Positions 9,330 to 15,839 of a DNA stretch of 35,678 nucleotides are shown in pieces. The DNA is taken from IMG/VR virus record IMGVR_UViG_3300043409_001617, positions 1 to 35,678 of that record; one strand, given 5' to 3'. Position 1 is the stretch's first letter; every line of letters begins with the position of its first letter. Under the pieces are notes generated by a model, which did not search any database, was not told where the DNA came from, and was given only the letters and a program-made list of their open reading frames with translations. The stretch comes from a virus. The translations under genes were made by a program, and so were the position numbers.

Positions 9330-9554
9330 TTATTTCGAAACTGCAACATAAACCGCATTCACCAACAACCCAAAAAACAGCCCGCCACAAAACCACCGCA
9401 TCCACCCCGCGATTTTCATCTCTGACCGGTACAACGCCGCCCGCTTCCACCGCGCCGCAGAACGCTCCATCTGGCTGGCGTACAGACTTTGATCCCGATA
9501 CGCCTGGCGTAATCGGTGAAGACGATCGTGGCGACGGTGGAATGGCGACGACAT
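9330..9554 (-). CDS. Small membrane protein, 74 aa
   Basis: A basic, Arg-rich helical N-terminus (residues 1-47) is followed by one transmembrane helix at about residues 51-71 (WMRWFCGGLFFGLLVNAVYV). The positive charges before the helix would stay in the cytoplasm. The start overlaps the RusA stop as TGATG. Function unknown. Confidence 0.6.
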   Translation of the reverse strand: MSSPFHRRHDRLHRLRQAYRDQSLYASQMERSAARWKRAALYRSEMKIAGWMRWFCGGLFFGLLVNAVYVAVSK

Positions 9555-10009
9555 CAATTTGATACCTTCTTCGCGCTCTTCCTCGCCGCGCGCGGCGTCT
9601 TTTCCCTCGGACCGATCTGGTCTAGGGTCACCACAATCCGCGGCAGCGCCGGATCCTGCCGAAGGCGAGATCCTTCCCACTGCCGAATCTGCACGTCGTC
9701 CGTCAAAATCCCGACGTCTTCCATCCAATCCGCCACCGCCTGGTAAAAGCCGACGGCGTCCCCAACGTCCGCGTGACGGTAGAACACCGCCCCGCAATTC
9801 ACATCCGCCGCAATCGGCAACCCAAACCCCGCGTCGGCGATCTGCTGCCGGATCAACGGCAGCGACTTCTTCGCGATCTCCGCCCACGTCTCATACGCCT
9901 CGCTGGGAACGTTGAAGGTCCGCTTCTTCCGGAAGCTGTACTTCCGGCGCCCGTGATTTTTCTTCGTCCGCGGCGTGCCGTAAATCGTGAATGTCAGGCC
10001 TTGGATCAC
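9554..10009 (-). CDS. rusA: RusA-family Holliday junction resolvase
   Basis: A 151-aa protein of typical RusA length. It begins with the family strand FTIYGTPRTKKNH, and has the Asp-rich active site pattern HADVGDAVGF followed by ADWMEDVGILTDDVQI. RusA enzymes form dimers that cut four-way DNA junctions arising in recombination or replication, so branched DNA can be packaged. The start is GTG at 10009, sharing GTGA with the stop of the gene upstream; a longer frame to 10150 is glycine low-complexity sequence and was rejected. Confidence 0.9.
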   Translation of the reverse strand: MIQGLTFTIYGTPRTKKNHGRRKYSFRKKRTFNVPSEAYETWAEIAKKSLPLIRQQIADAGFGLPIAADVNCGAVFYRHADVGDAVGFYQAVADWMEDVGILTDDVQIRQWEGSRLRQDPALPRIVVTLDQIGPREKTPRAARKSAKKVSN

Positions 10010-10263
10010 TCCCCGCCCTCCACCGCCGCCGCACGCAACTCCAGCCGAGGCTGGCTCCCCGCCAACTCCGCCTTCCGCGCATCCCGCGCCCGCCACCCCG
10101 CCGCTTCCACCAGGGCCCAGGCCGCCACCGCTTCCAAAATGTCCGGCCATTTACGCCCAAGCACACGCACCACCAGCGCCGTACCCGTGAAGCCCAACAT
10201 CATTACGCACAGAATCGCCAAGCCACTGATTAACAGATCGTGCGCTTGAATCGTGAAAGTCAT
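10006..10263 (-). CDS. Small membrane protein, 85 aa
   Basis: One hydrophobic helix at about residues 10-33 (LLISGLAILCVMMLGFTGTALVV) is followed by a basic/Ala-rich cytoplasmic-type tail. Its ribosome site GGAGG sits right after a terminator hairpin and can pair with a CTCCGG sequence upstream, so translation may be controlled. Function unknown. Confidence 0.65.
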   Translation of the reverse strand: MTFTIQAHDLLISGLAILCVMMLGFTGTALVVRVLGRKWPDILEAVAAWALVEAAGWRARDARKAELAGSQPRLELRAAAVEGGE

Positions 10264-10272
10264 AATCCTCCG

Positions 10273-10302
10273 GAAAAAGTGGGCGAACTTTTCAGTCCGC
10301 CC
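10273..10302 (-). terminator. Intrinsic terminator-like hairpin in early operon leader
   Basis: On the minus strand, GGGCGGAC, loop TGAAAA and GTTCGCCC form an eight-pair stem with one G-U pair, followed by AC and five T. It lies just before the ribosome site of the 85-aa gene. Read-through must be possible, since RusA, ParB and other genes follow. Confidence 0.6.
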
Positions 10303-10308
10303 GGAGTT

Positions 10309-10401
10309 TCACCACAGATCAAGGAGAGGGCGCTTTCGCGCTTGTCGGAGCCACCGCCCAACTCTTCTCACAATCAAAACAGCAGCCCCAAATCCGACCA
10401 C
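10309..10401 (-). CDS. Possible 30-codon Arg-rich leader peptide
   Basis: A GTG-started ORF of 30 codons with six Arg and one Lys, a hydrophobic start and a basic amphipathic end. Its TGA stop lies seven bases before the terminator stem, the spacing expected for ribosome-controlled attenuation. The ribosome site (AAAGG) is too close to the GTG to be good, so expression is doubtful. Confidence 0.25.
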   Translation of the reverse strand: MVGFGAAVLIVRRVGRWLRQARKRPLLDLW

Positions 10402-10515
10402 CCTTTCAAATGTGCGGGTCTCGTTCTGCTGGAAGGCCGGTGGTCATGAATCGTCTGCCGCTCGGCTATTGCCCCACCGGCCCGCCCCTCTGTCTACTTC
10501 ATCGCGCCTCCCTTC

Positions 10516-10650
10516 TTACAGCCACTCGTTCGGACCTTCGTCCTGCTTGTCGCCCTCCACCGAACGCCGCCCATCAACCAGCAACACCAGCGTCGTCAGC
10601 AAAGCGAACATCAGCACGATCACCAAGCCCACAAAAATCGCCGGATGCAT
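10516..10650 (-). CDS. Small membrane protein, 44 aa
   Basis: It has one strong transmembrane helix near the N-terminus (about residues 4-28; IFVGLVIVLMFALLTTLVLLV) and a short charged tail. The ATG coincides with the stop of the preceding gene. Small membrane proteins of this type are frequent in phage early regions. Function unknown. Confidence 0.55.
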   Translation of the reverse strand: MHPAIFVGLVIVLMFALLTTLVLLVDGRRSVEGDKQDEGPNEWL

Positions 10651-10892
10651 CACTGGCACCCCCGGCCAACCATCAAAGTCACTGCCAGCCCGACCACCGC
10701 GGGCACCAAAACCACCAGAGCCCCGGCAAATGCCTTTGTCGCGCTCTTGTGCCGGCGGCGATATCGCTCCACTTCGCATCGCGCCAAATCGCGCTCAATC
10801 ACCAGGCCTTCGATCTTCGCCGCGCTCTCCGCCCGGCCCTCCATGAACGCGATCCGCGTGTCGCGGATGCCATCGATCTGATTAAGCGACAT
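10650..10892 (-). CDS. Helical protein with C-terminal membrane anchor, 80 aa
   Basis: A charged, probably coiled-coil stretch (residues 10-48) is followed by one C-terminal transmembrane helix (about 53-75; FAGALVVLVPAVVGLAVTLMV). The start was set at 10892, inside the end of the upstream gene (11-base overlap), because the longer frame covers that gene. Function unknown. Confidence 0.55.
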   Translation of the reverse strand: MSLNQIDGIRDTRIAFMEGRAESAAKIEGLVIERDLARCEVERYRRRHKSATKAFAGALVVLVPAVVGLAVTLMVGRGCQ

Positions 10893-11223
10893 ACCTCTCC
10901 TTTTGCGCTGCGACTTCATGGGTGCGCAGCACTTCGAAATAGTTGGTTCGAATCGGCGTTCGAAACGACATCGGACCGATCCATACACGCATCCCGTACC
11001 GACCCTCACCCAGCCGGATCAGCTCCGCCCCGGCCGGCACACCGCTCCCGCTCACCGTGATCGACACCTGTCCAGGCTTCGCCCCAAGTTGCCCCCACAT
11101 CGCCGCCGCCATCTTCGGCTGCAGCTCCGTCTCCACCGTTAACCCGTGCGCCGACACCGATACGATCCGCGCCTTAATCCGGATCTCCGCACTCCCAAGA
11201 CCAATTGGCAGAGGTCGATCCAT
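10882..11223 (-). CDS. Hypothetical beta-rich protein, 113 aa
   Basis: The sequence alternates hydrophobic strands (IRIKARIVSVSAHGLTVETEL, VSITVSGSGVPAGAELIRLG), with no signal or membrane helix. It may be a small beta-barrel, possibly OB-like, but I do not recognise the family. It starts two bases after the HTH gene stop, and co-expression is likely. Confidence 0.55.
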   Translation of the reverse strand: MDRPLPIGLGSAEIRIKARIVSVSAHGLTVETELQPKMAAAMWGQLGAKPGQVSITVSGSGVPAGAELIRLGEGRYGMRVWIGPMSFRTPIRTNYFEVLRTHEVAAQKERYVA

Positions 11224-11225
11224 GC

Positions 11226-11444
11226 TCACGCCGCACCATCCCGCTCCAAGATTTCTTTCGCCGCCAACTCCGCGGCTGCTGCGATTCGCGCACTGACAGT
11301 TCGGCCCGACAGCCAAACGCTGATTGCATTAGGCGTCACTCCCAGCCTGCGCGCCAGGGCCGTCTTGCTGCCGAACTGCCGCCCTAAAATACTCCGGATT
11401 TTCTCGCGAGACATCTTCCGAGCCTTCGAAGTGGGTGTGCTCAT
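11226..11444 (-). CDS. Cro/CII-like helix-turn-helix protein, 72 aa
   Basis: The central region (FGSKTALARRLGVTPNAISVWLSGRTV) is a clear helix-turn-helix with a basic N-terminus and an Ala-rich C-terminal helix. It is the second gene of the early operon, a position often held by Cro or a CII-type activator. The start overlaps the upstream stop (ATGA). It probably controls the divergent region at 11645..11732. Confidence 0.7.
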   Translation of the reverse strand: MSTPTSKARKMSREKIRSILGRQFGSKTALARRLGVTPNAISVWLSGRTVSARIAAAAELAAKEILERDGAA

Positions 11445-11644
11445 TTTGTAAGCACCTGGCCCGCCTGCGCTGCCAGCCAGAATAGCCACGCGCTTTCGAC
11501 CAGCTGCGACTGGGTCGGCCGCTTCCCGGTGGCAAGCACAGCACGCGCTTGGTACTCATCGATACTTCGCTTTATGCTCGGCTTCACGCGAATCACGTCA
11601 CTAACGCGCGTCGTGTTACCTTGGTCACTAGGTGATTCCGTCAC
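11441..11644 (-). CDS. Possible ribbon-helix-helix protein, first gene of early operon
   Basis: A 67-aa protein with a short strand and two helices (VIRVKPSIKRSIDEY, then QSQLVESAWLFWLAAQ), which may form a ribbon-helix-helix fold. The start is GTG without a strong ribosome site. It is divergent from the 11733..12062 gene across an 88-base control region with direct repeats, which would suit an autoregulator. Confidence 0.5.
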   Translation of the reverse strand: MTESPSDQGNTTRVSDVIRVKPSIKRSIDEYQARAVLATGKRPTQSQLVESAWLFWLAAQAGQVLTK

Positions 11645-11732
11645 TAAGCCAGGATATCTTGACTCTTGGATATCTTGACAGAGGTTTTCTCCTTATCTCC
11701 GCCGTCGTTTTTTTTCAAACCCTGCCGCTCAA
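11645..11732. promoter_or_regulatory. Divergent early control region with direct repeats
   Basis: Between the leftward early operon and the rightward 11733 gene lie two exact copies of GGATATCTTGAC at 11652-11663 and 11668-11679, a 16-base period. Each contains the palindrome GATATC and ends in TTGAC, the start of a -35-like element. I could not pair either with a good -10 box. The inverted GTGATTCCGTCAC lies just inside the early operon. Binding by one of the adjacent regulators is likely. Confidence 0.5.
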
Positions 11733-12062
11733 ATGGACACAACTAAGTACAAAAGCCTTACCGTCGCCCCAGAACTCCACCTCAAAATTAAGGTCTATGC
11801 CGCAGAACATGGGCTATCAGCAGGTGATCTGGTCGAGAAGGTGTGGGCCGCATACCTCGCAAAGGCAGGACTGCCGCCCCTGCCGACCGCCGAAGTTCCC
11901 GACGCCAAATATCCCTACCGGCCAGAAAACCGCGTCTGGCACGAGCGACTAGAAATGACGCTCAACGACCCCGACGAGGCCCTGGGTATCCAGAAGAACC
12001 TAGAGTGGGCCGAACGCACCGTGCGGGGAAAAACCCAACCTCGAAAGGCAAGTGGGCTGTGA
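11733..12062 (+). CDS. Divergent ribbon-helix-helix-like protein, 109 aa
   Basis: The N-terminal 45 residues fit an Arc/CopG-like fold: a strand (KYKSLTVAPEL) followed by two helices (HLKIKVYAAEHG and SAGDLVEKVWAAYLAKAG). The C-terminal half is charged and Pro-rich. It is the only rightward gene in this part and faces the early operon, the arrangement expected for a lysogenic repressor or antirepressor; that is inference. No good ribosome site precedes the ATG. Confidence 0.55.
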   Translation: MDTTKYKSLTVAPELHLKIKVYAAEHGLSAGDLVEKVWAAYLAKAGLPPLPTAEVPDAKYPYRPENRVWHERLEMTLNDPDEALGIQKNLEWAERTVRGKTQPRKASGL

Positions 12063-12104
12063 CCTCCAACTCGGGCACTCGCTTCTTCACCCGGTAGCGC
12101 GCAC

Positions 12105-12371
12105 TTACCTGCGGTACCTGCCTTTTTCACACCAAAACTTTACTCGTACGCCTGGCTGCGCCTGGAAAAGTGACTGCGCGATCTGGCAGTTCTCCCAGTT
12201 GTAACTATCTCCGTCCGCCGTGTCGAACGTCGCTATGTGGATTCGCATCAGGTTCGTCTCCACGGCCTCGCCATCCACAGCGCTATTCCGGTATAGTGTC
12301 GACGCCCCGCCCGACATCACGGAACCGCAACTGCCCAGCATCATCACGGCACACAGCAAGGTCACCCGCAT
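12105..12371 (-). CDS. Small lipoprotein in lysis region, 88 aa
   Basis: The N-terminal signal sequence ends in a lipobox (LGSC, Cys15), so the protein is probably lipid-anchored in the envelope. The mature part has two further Cys residues and ends very basic. It lies 12 bases after the holin gene, so it may act in lysis, perhaps in place of an outer spanin, though it is not the Pro-rich kind. It could also be a surface-exclusion lipoprotein. Confidence 0.6.
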   Translation of the reverse strand: MRVTLLCAVMMLGSCGSVMSGGASTLYRNSAVDGEAVETNLMRIHIATFDTADGDSYNWENCQIAQSLFQAQPGVRVKFWCEKGRYRR

Positions 12372-12383
12372 TCGGCCATTGTA

Positions 12384-12863
12384 TCAACTGCCTTGATCGA
12401 CCTTCTTGGTTCCCGGCGCCTGGCTGCGTCCGATCGTCTCCCGCGCCTTGGCCAACGCCTGAATAACGAAGCGCGGCAGCGGCATTCCCAACTCGTCTAA
12501 GTTCTCCACCACGCTGATCCACTCGCCCAACCAATACCAGGTACCGAGCACGGTCCCCGCCAGCCCCGCCTTCATCTCGAACATCTCCACCTGCACTCCG
12601 CCTAAATAATGCACCAGCGCGAATGCCAGCCCCTTCACCAGCACTCCGCGCGTGATCGGCCTGGCCCGAATTCCTCCCCGGGTCACCCAGCCACAGGCCA
12701 GTCCTGACCCCAAATCAAAGATGATCGCCCACAGCAGCAAACTCTCCACCGCCGGGAGAGTCGAGTAGAATCCGACCACTGAGGCGGCAACCGCATGCGC
12801 CCACCAAGGGCCATCTATGTTCGGCGCCAGCGCCAGTAATATTGGCTTCATTTTATAGGGCAA
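12384..12863 (-). CDS. Phage holin, toxin-secretion/lysis holin family
   Basis: About 159 aa with several hydrophobic segments: AHAVAASVVGFY, LLLWAIIFDLGSGLACGWV, LVKGLAFALVHYL and GTVLGTWYWLGEWISVVENL. The FDLGSGL motif, basic loop and the C-terminal ENLDELGMPLPRFV pattern match the holin_4-type family (PF05105). It would make holes in the inner membrane to time lysis. Start choice: TTG at 12863 has GGAGG eight bases upstream; ATG 12851 and an open frame to 12920 are alternatives. Confidence 0.8.
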   Translation of the reverse strand: MPYKMKPILLALAPNIDGPWWAHAVAASVVGFYSTLPAVESLLLWAIIFDLGSGLACGWVTRGGIRARPITRGVLVKGLAFALVHYLGGVQVEMFEMKAGLAGTVLGTWYWLGEWISVVENLDELGMPLPRFVIQALAKARETIGRSQAPGTKKVDQGS

Positions 12864-12898
12864 AGGCTGATCCTCCAAACCGGCTTCATTCGCAGAAA

Positions 12899-13015
12899 TC
12901 ACACAAACCTCATTAACCACAGCAGGCAGAGGACGACACAGCCGAGTAACCCGGCCGCGCAGAAGTCAGGCAGCACGCCGCGGAGCCAGTTTCGCCAGCC
13001 CCGCGGCCATTCCAT
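12899..13015 (-). CDS. Possible small membrane protein, 38 aa
   Basis: ATG 13015 opens a 38-codon frame with an amphipathic Trp/Arg start (MEWPRGWRNWLRG) and one transmembrane helix (about residues 16-35). It lies directly upstream of the holin and could be a second holin or anti-holin. No clear ribosome site is seen, and the upstream sequence is the 323-bp repeat, so confidence is low. Confidence 0.35.
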   Translation of the reverse strand: MEWPRGWRNWLRGVLPDFCAAGLLGCVVLCLLWLMRFV

Positions 13016-13053
13016 GCAGTTGGAATTGTTTTTGCAATACCCTCGTTTTTGTC

Positions 13054-13082
13054 TTGACAGTAATCTATGGTTAGTTTATAGT
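13054..13082 (+). promoter_or_regulatory. Strong sigma70-type promoter of the 66-aa gene (copy 1)
   Basis: TTGACA at 13054-13059 and TATAGT at 13077-13082 are separated by 17 bases, a six-of-six and a five-of-six match. Two imperfect copies of an eight-base motif, TATGGTTA (13066-13073) and TATAGTTA (13077-13084), lie 11 bases apart over the -10 box and could be an operator. Confidence 0.85.
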
Positions 13083-13099
13083 TAAAGCAGGAGAAAACC

Positions 13100-13300
13100 A
13101 TGACCACTATCACCCACAACTCAACCACCGTCCGCACGACCGCCCGCGTCGGCGACATCATGACCAAGCGGCAAGCCTTGAGCCTCATCAAACGCCTGCG
13201 GGCGAAGCGCGACGCCATCACTACCGACTTTTCGGACGGCCACCAGGTCTACCACTCGATTGGCGGCAGCGATAACTGCTGGATACTCCGCAAGTCGTAA
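13100..13300 (+). CDS. 66-aa hypothetical protein, own promoter (moron-like)
   Basis: I do not recognise the protein. It starts Thr-rich, has a basic helix (residues 21-38; MTKRQALSLIKRLRAKRD) and ends with a beta-type stretch (HQVYHSIGG, then NCWILRKS). AGGAG lies six bases before the ATG, and a strong promoter precedes it. A single small gene with its own promoter, placed between oppositely transcribed operons and present twice, looks like a moron: a gene expressed from the prophage, often to change the host or exclude other phages. That role is inferred. Confidence 0.75.
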   Translation: MTTITHNSTTVRTTARVGDIMTKRQALSLIKRLRAKRDAITTDFSDGHQVYHSIGGSDNCWILRKS

Positions 13301-13349
13301 CCCCACCCTCAACGCCACCGGGCGGCGTGAAGCCCGCAGAAACACGTAC

Positions 13350-13763
13350 CTATTGCCGGATGATGCCGGCGGCTTTTAATTCGGCGATCACCACTTCCGG
13401 CGACAGCGCCAGTTCGGTCAGATCCGACTGCAGCGTCACCTGCGGATACAACGGTTTCGCAAACACTACCGTATCCACCCAGTAGCTGCCGCCCGGGTAG
13501 CCAATCTGTTCGGATTTAAACGTCGGCTTTGGCGCGCCGGCGGCCGCGAGCATCGCCAAAGCTGCACTTACGGCCGCGTTTGGTAAGTTGATCCGAGTAC
13601 CCTTAGGAACACCCAACTTCCGCTCCGCGTTCGTTCGGTACTCCATAAACTTCTCGAACGGTGTCTTTCTCTCATCTTCCGCATCTCGCCTGACCTGGTC
13701 CATGGCGTCTTGACCGCTGTTCAGCTTGGCGATCTGGTCAGGTACTCCAATTTGCTCTGGCAT
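13350..13763 (-). CDS. Hypothetical protein at end of virion operon, 137 aa
   Basis: The helical, charged N-terminal half (residues 1-50) is followed by an Ala-rich helix (about 63-76) and a beta-type piece (GGSYWVDTVVF). No known domain was recognised. It is the last gene of the late operon, nine bases after the large ejection-type protein, so it may be a virion or assembly protein. It converges on the 66-aa gene. Confidence 0.6.
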   Translation of the reverse strand: MPEQIGVPDQIAKLNSGQDAMDQVRRDAEDERKTPFEKFMEYRTNAERKLGVPKGTRINLPNAAVSAALAMLAAAGAPKPTFKSEQIGYPGGSYWVDTVVFAKPLYPQVTLQSDLTELALSPEVVIAELKAAGIIRQ

Positions 13764-13772
13764 AACTCTCCC

Positions 13773-15839
13773 TTATCTTCGGTTTCTGGTTCCCGCCGGC
13801 ACTGCCGCCGGCTGGTTCTCGTCTTGCTGCTCTTTTTGCAGTTTGCCCACGATCTGCATGATGTTGTTGAAAGCGACGAGCGCCGCTCCCCGGTTCGCCA
13901 GCGGGATCTTCACCCCGTCCATCAGCAGCCGCGCCGCCCGTGGCGAATACAGCATCTTCGCTACCACATACGGCGCGATCGCCACTGCCGCGCCGCCGAC
14001 AGGGTTGGCCAACATCATGCCGCCCGTGGAGGAAATGTGCATAATACTGGCCCCGGTCGCCGCGCTGCCGCTGGGGTTTGGGTTTCTGGAATGCATCTCA
14101 GCCAGGCGAAAGAAGTTGTCGAGGTCCTGAATCATCGCCGGGTTCTTAAACAGGATCTTCTTCGTTTCCGGCCCCAGCTTCTGCCAGTTCTTCAGTAACT
14201 GCTTGCCGCCCTGGAACTCGCCGGAGGCCTGCGCTTCCTCCAACAGTCCCTGAAGAACTGCGCGGCCAACCTTCGGCATCTCCGCCGGCGCTTCCCTCGA
14301 CACGTCCCGCAGGAACGTCACGCCGGAGTCACCCGGGTACCTCAACTGGTTGAACGCCTGCACCGGCTCCTGCAGCAACTGCTTCAGCACCGCCCCGGTG
14401 TCGTACTTCGCCGCCGTCGCCGCCCGCCCCGCGTCTCGCGCCGCCTGCGCCTCCGGGCCAGCCTGCGCCACGCCCGACGACACCGCGTCCTCCATCTTTT
14501 GTACCGCGTTCGCCGCCAGGCCCTGGCTCAGTGTGCGCAGCTCCGGCAGATCGGCGCCACGCGCCGCGGCCTTGATCGCGCTCAGATCTGTATCGGCCAC
14601 GCTCAACGGCAAGAAGTCCGCAGCATCCATGATGTTCTGCAACGCCTTCATCCCCGTGGAGGCCCGAACCTGCGCCACTGGCATCTGCCGATTCAACCGG
14701 TCCACCACTGGCCGCAGCTCCGCTTTCGCGTTCCGCAGGTCGACTGGCAGCGGTACCCGTTCCATAATCGGCGCTTCGGCGACGTCGACGCCGGCGGCCG
14801 CGGCAGTTCGCAGCACCGATGACTGCTCCGTGGGTGCCAGCTTCGCGAACGGCTTCCCCGCCAGACTCATCGAAAACGCGTCGAGGTCTGCCGCCCCCTG
14901 CGCAGTGCGCCCGATCGACACCGGCACATCGCGACTGTTGGCGGGATCGGCTTCGAAGGCGCGCAGCGTGTCATAGTTCGACGCCGCAGTTGTGTTGTGC
15001 TTCAACACTTCCGCTTCCAGGCCGCCGCGCACGCTCTCCCCGGCCTGCTGCGGAGAAATCGGCAACGGATGTACCTGCTCGGCCATCTGGCCGCCCTTGA
15101 CCCCCAACGCCTCCCCCTGCAGTCTCTGCGCATTCCTGACAACCACCGCACCCGGCAGCATGTCCTGCGCCACCCTGCGCACAGTCAATACTGCCCGGTT
15201 TCCGCTACGCGTCGCCAGGTCGGTTGGAATATTGTTGCGATCCGCAAACTGGATCGCCGCCTGCTCCGCCGCGTTCAGGCCGGAACGGATGATCCCCGGC
15301 ACACGCACGGTTCCCTTCCTTTGCATGGTCCCCGGCATCGCGATCTGCAGGCCGAGCGCCGCCGTCTTCCCCAGGCCCTCCGCCGTTCTCCCCGCCGCCA
15401 AGTCATCCCCGGCCGCGTTTGCGGCGGGGCCCAGCAACGGAATCAGGTAGCCCATCCCGTACCGGATCGCGTCCGCGTGGTTGCCCTGACCCCAGGCTTC
15501 CCGCGCCTTGTAGAGCTGGTCCGCCTGCGCATCCAACACGCCCTTGCCCAGATTGCCAATTTTCTCCACCGGATGCCCGTCTGTGATCGCGTCCAGAATC
15601 GGCTTCGGGTCCACGGCGTCCGCCGCCGCCCCCAGGAATCGGCCCGTCGCGTTCAGCGCCCGGTCCATCACACCCGGCTGCGCGTCTCCACCAACGGTGG
15701 CCCATGCGGCCGCTGTTGCCGGCGAGTCCTCCACCAGCGTTGCTCCGTGCGATCGCGCTGTTTCAAAGTTGGCGCGAGGGATAAACCCGGTTCGGCCGTC
15801 CGGCAGCCGGACCTTCACCCGATCTTGCGGATCTGCCAT
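13773..15839 (-). CDS. Large internal virion / DNA-ejection protein (P22 gp16-like position)
   Basis: A 688-aa protein, mostly helical and Ala/Gln-rich, with a small beta start (DRVKVRLPDGRTGFIP) and a Gly/Ala hydrophobic segment (GGMMLANPVGGAAVAIAPYVVAKML) in the C-terminal part. P22 gp16 has a similar length (609 aa) and takes the third place in the gp7-gp20-gp16 series; here the order also fits. It would enter the cell with the DNA. The start is one base beyond the stop of the preceding gene. The assignment rests on place, size and composition, not a domain match. Confidence 0.65.
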   Translation of the reverse strand: MADPQDRVKVRLPDGRTGFIPRANFETARSHGATLVEDSPATAAAWATVGGDAQPGVMDRALNATGRFLGAAADAVDPKPILDAITDGHPVEKIGNLGKGVLDAQADQLYKAREAWGQGNHADAIRYGMGYLIPLLGPAANAAGDDLAAGRTAEGLGKTAALGLQIAMPGTMQRKGTVRVPGIIRSGLNAAEQAAIQFADRNNIPTDLATRSGNRAVLTVRRVAQDMLPGAVVVRNAQRLQGEALGVKGGQMAEQVHPLPISPQQAGESVRGGLEAEVLKHNTTAASNYDTLRAFEADPANSRDVPVSIGRTAQGAADLDAFSMSLAGKPFAKLAPTEQSSVLRTAAAAGVDVAEAPIMERVPLPVDLRNAKAELRPVVDRLNRQMPVAQVRASTGMKALQNIMDAADFLPLSVADTDLSAIKAAARGADLPELRTLSQGLAANAVQKMEDAVSSGVAQAGPEAQAARDAGRAATAAKYDTGAVLKQLLQEPVQAFNQLRYPGDSGVTFLRDVSREAPAEMPKVGRAVLQGLLEEAQASGEFQGGKQLLKNWQKLGPETKKILFKNPAMIQDLDNFFRLAEMHSRNPNPSGSAATGASIMHISSTGGMMLANPVGGAAVAIAPYVVAKMLYSPRAARLLMDGVKIPLANRGAALVAFNNIMQIVGKLQKEQQDENQPAAVPAGTRNRR

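Larger units (their letters stand above)
10264..10515 (-). ncRNA. Candidate structured leader RNA / attenuator
   Basis: This is the largest non-coding gap in the early operon. Read leftward it contains a 9-bp perfect stem (arms at 10474-10482 and 10435-10443) with an inner GCCG/CGGC hairpin, a GCGC-GAAA-GCGC hairpin with a GNRA-type loop, and a terminator-like hairpin with a T-tract (10273..10302). A CTCCGG at 10301-10306 can pair with CCGGAG at 10268-10273, which includes the ribosome site of the next gene. Two very short ORFs lie inside. Regulation by attenuation or by ribosome-site masking is inferred; no known riboswitch class was recognised. Confidence 0.5.
13020..13342 (+). repeat. Intact copy of the 323-bp direct repeat (mobile-looking small gene unit)
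   Basis: The element holds an AT-rich promoter region, one 66-codon gene and a post-stop stem-loop. The other copy is split between the window ends, and all bases present in both copies (127 on the left, 101 on the right) are identical. There are no terminal inverted repeats, transposase or target duplications that I can see. Confidence 0.95.

Noticed and set aside
10435-10482. tRNA-like appearance of the leader stem
   Set aside because: The 9-bp stem and inner hairpin recall an acceptor and D-arm, but no anticodon arm, T-arm or CCA end can be laid out.
12913-13221. Minus-strand ORF of 102 codons across the repeat
   Set aside because: Most of it is antisense to the 66-aa gene and its promoter. 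The 38-aa membrane frame at 12899..13015 is a better reading of that strand.
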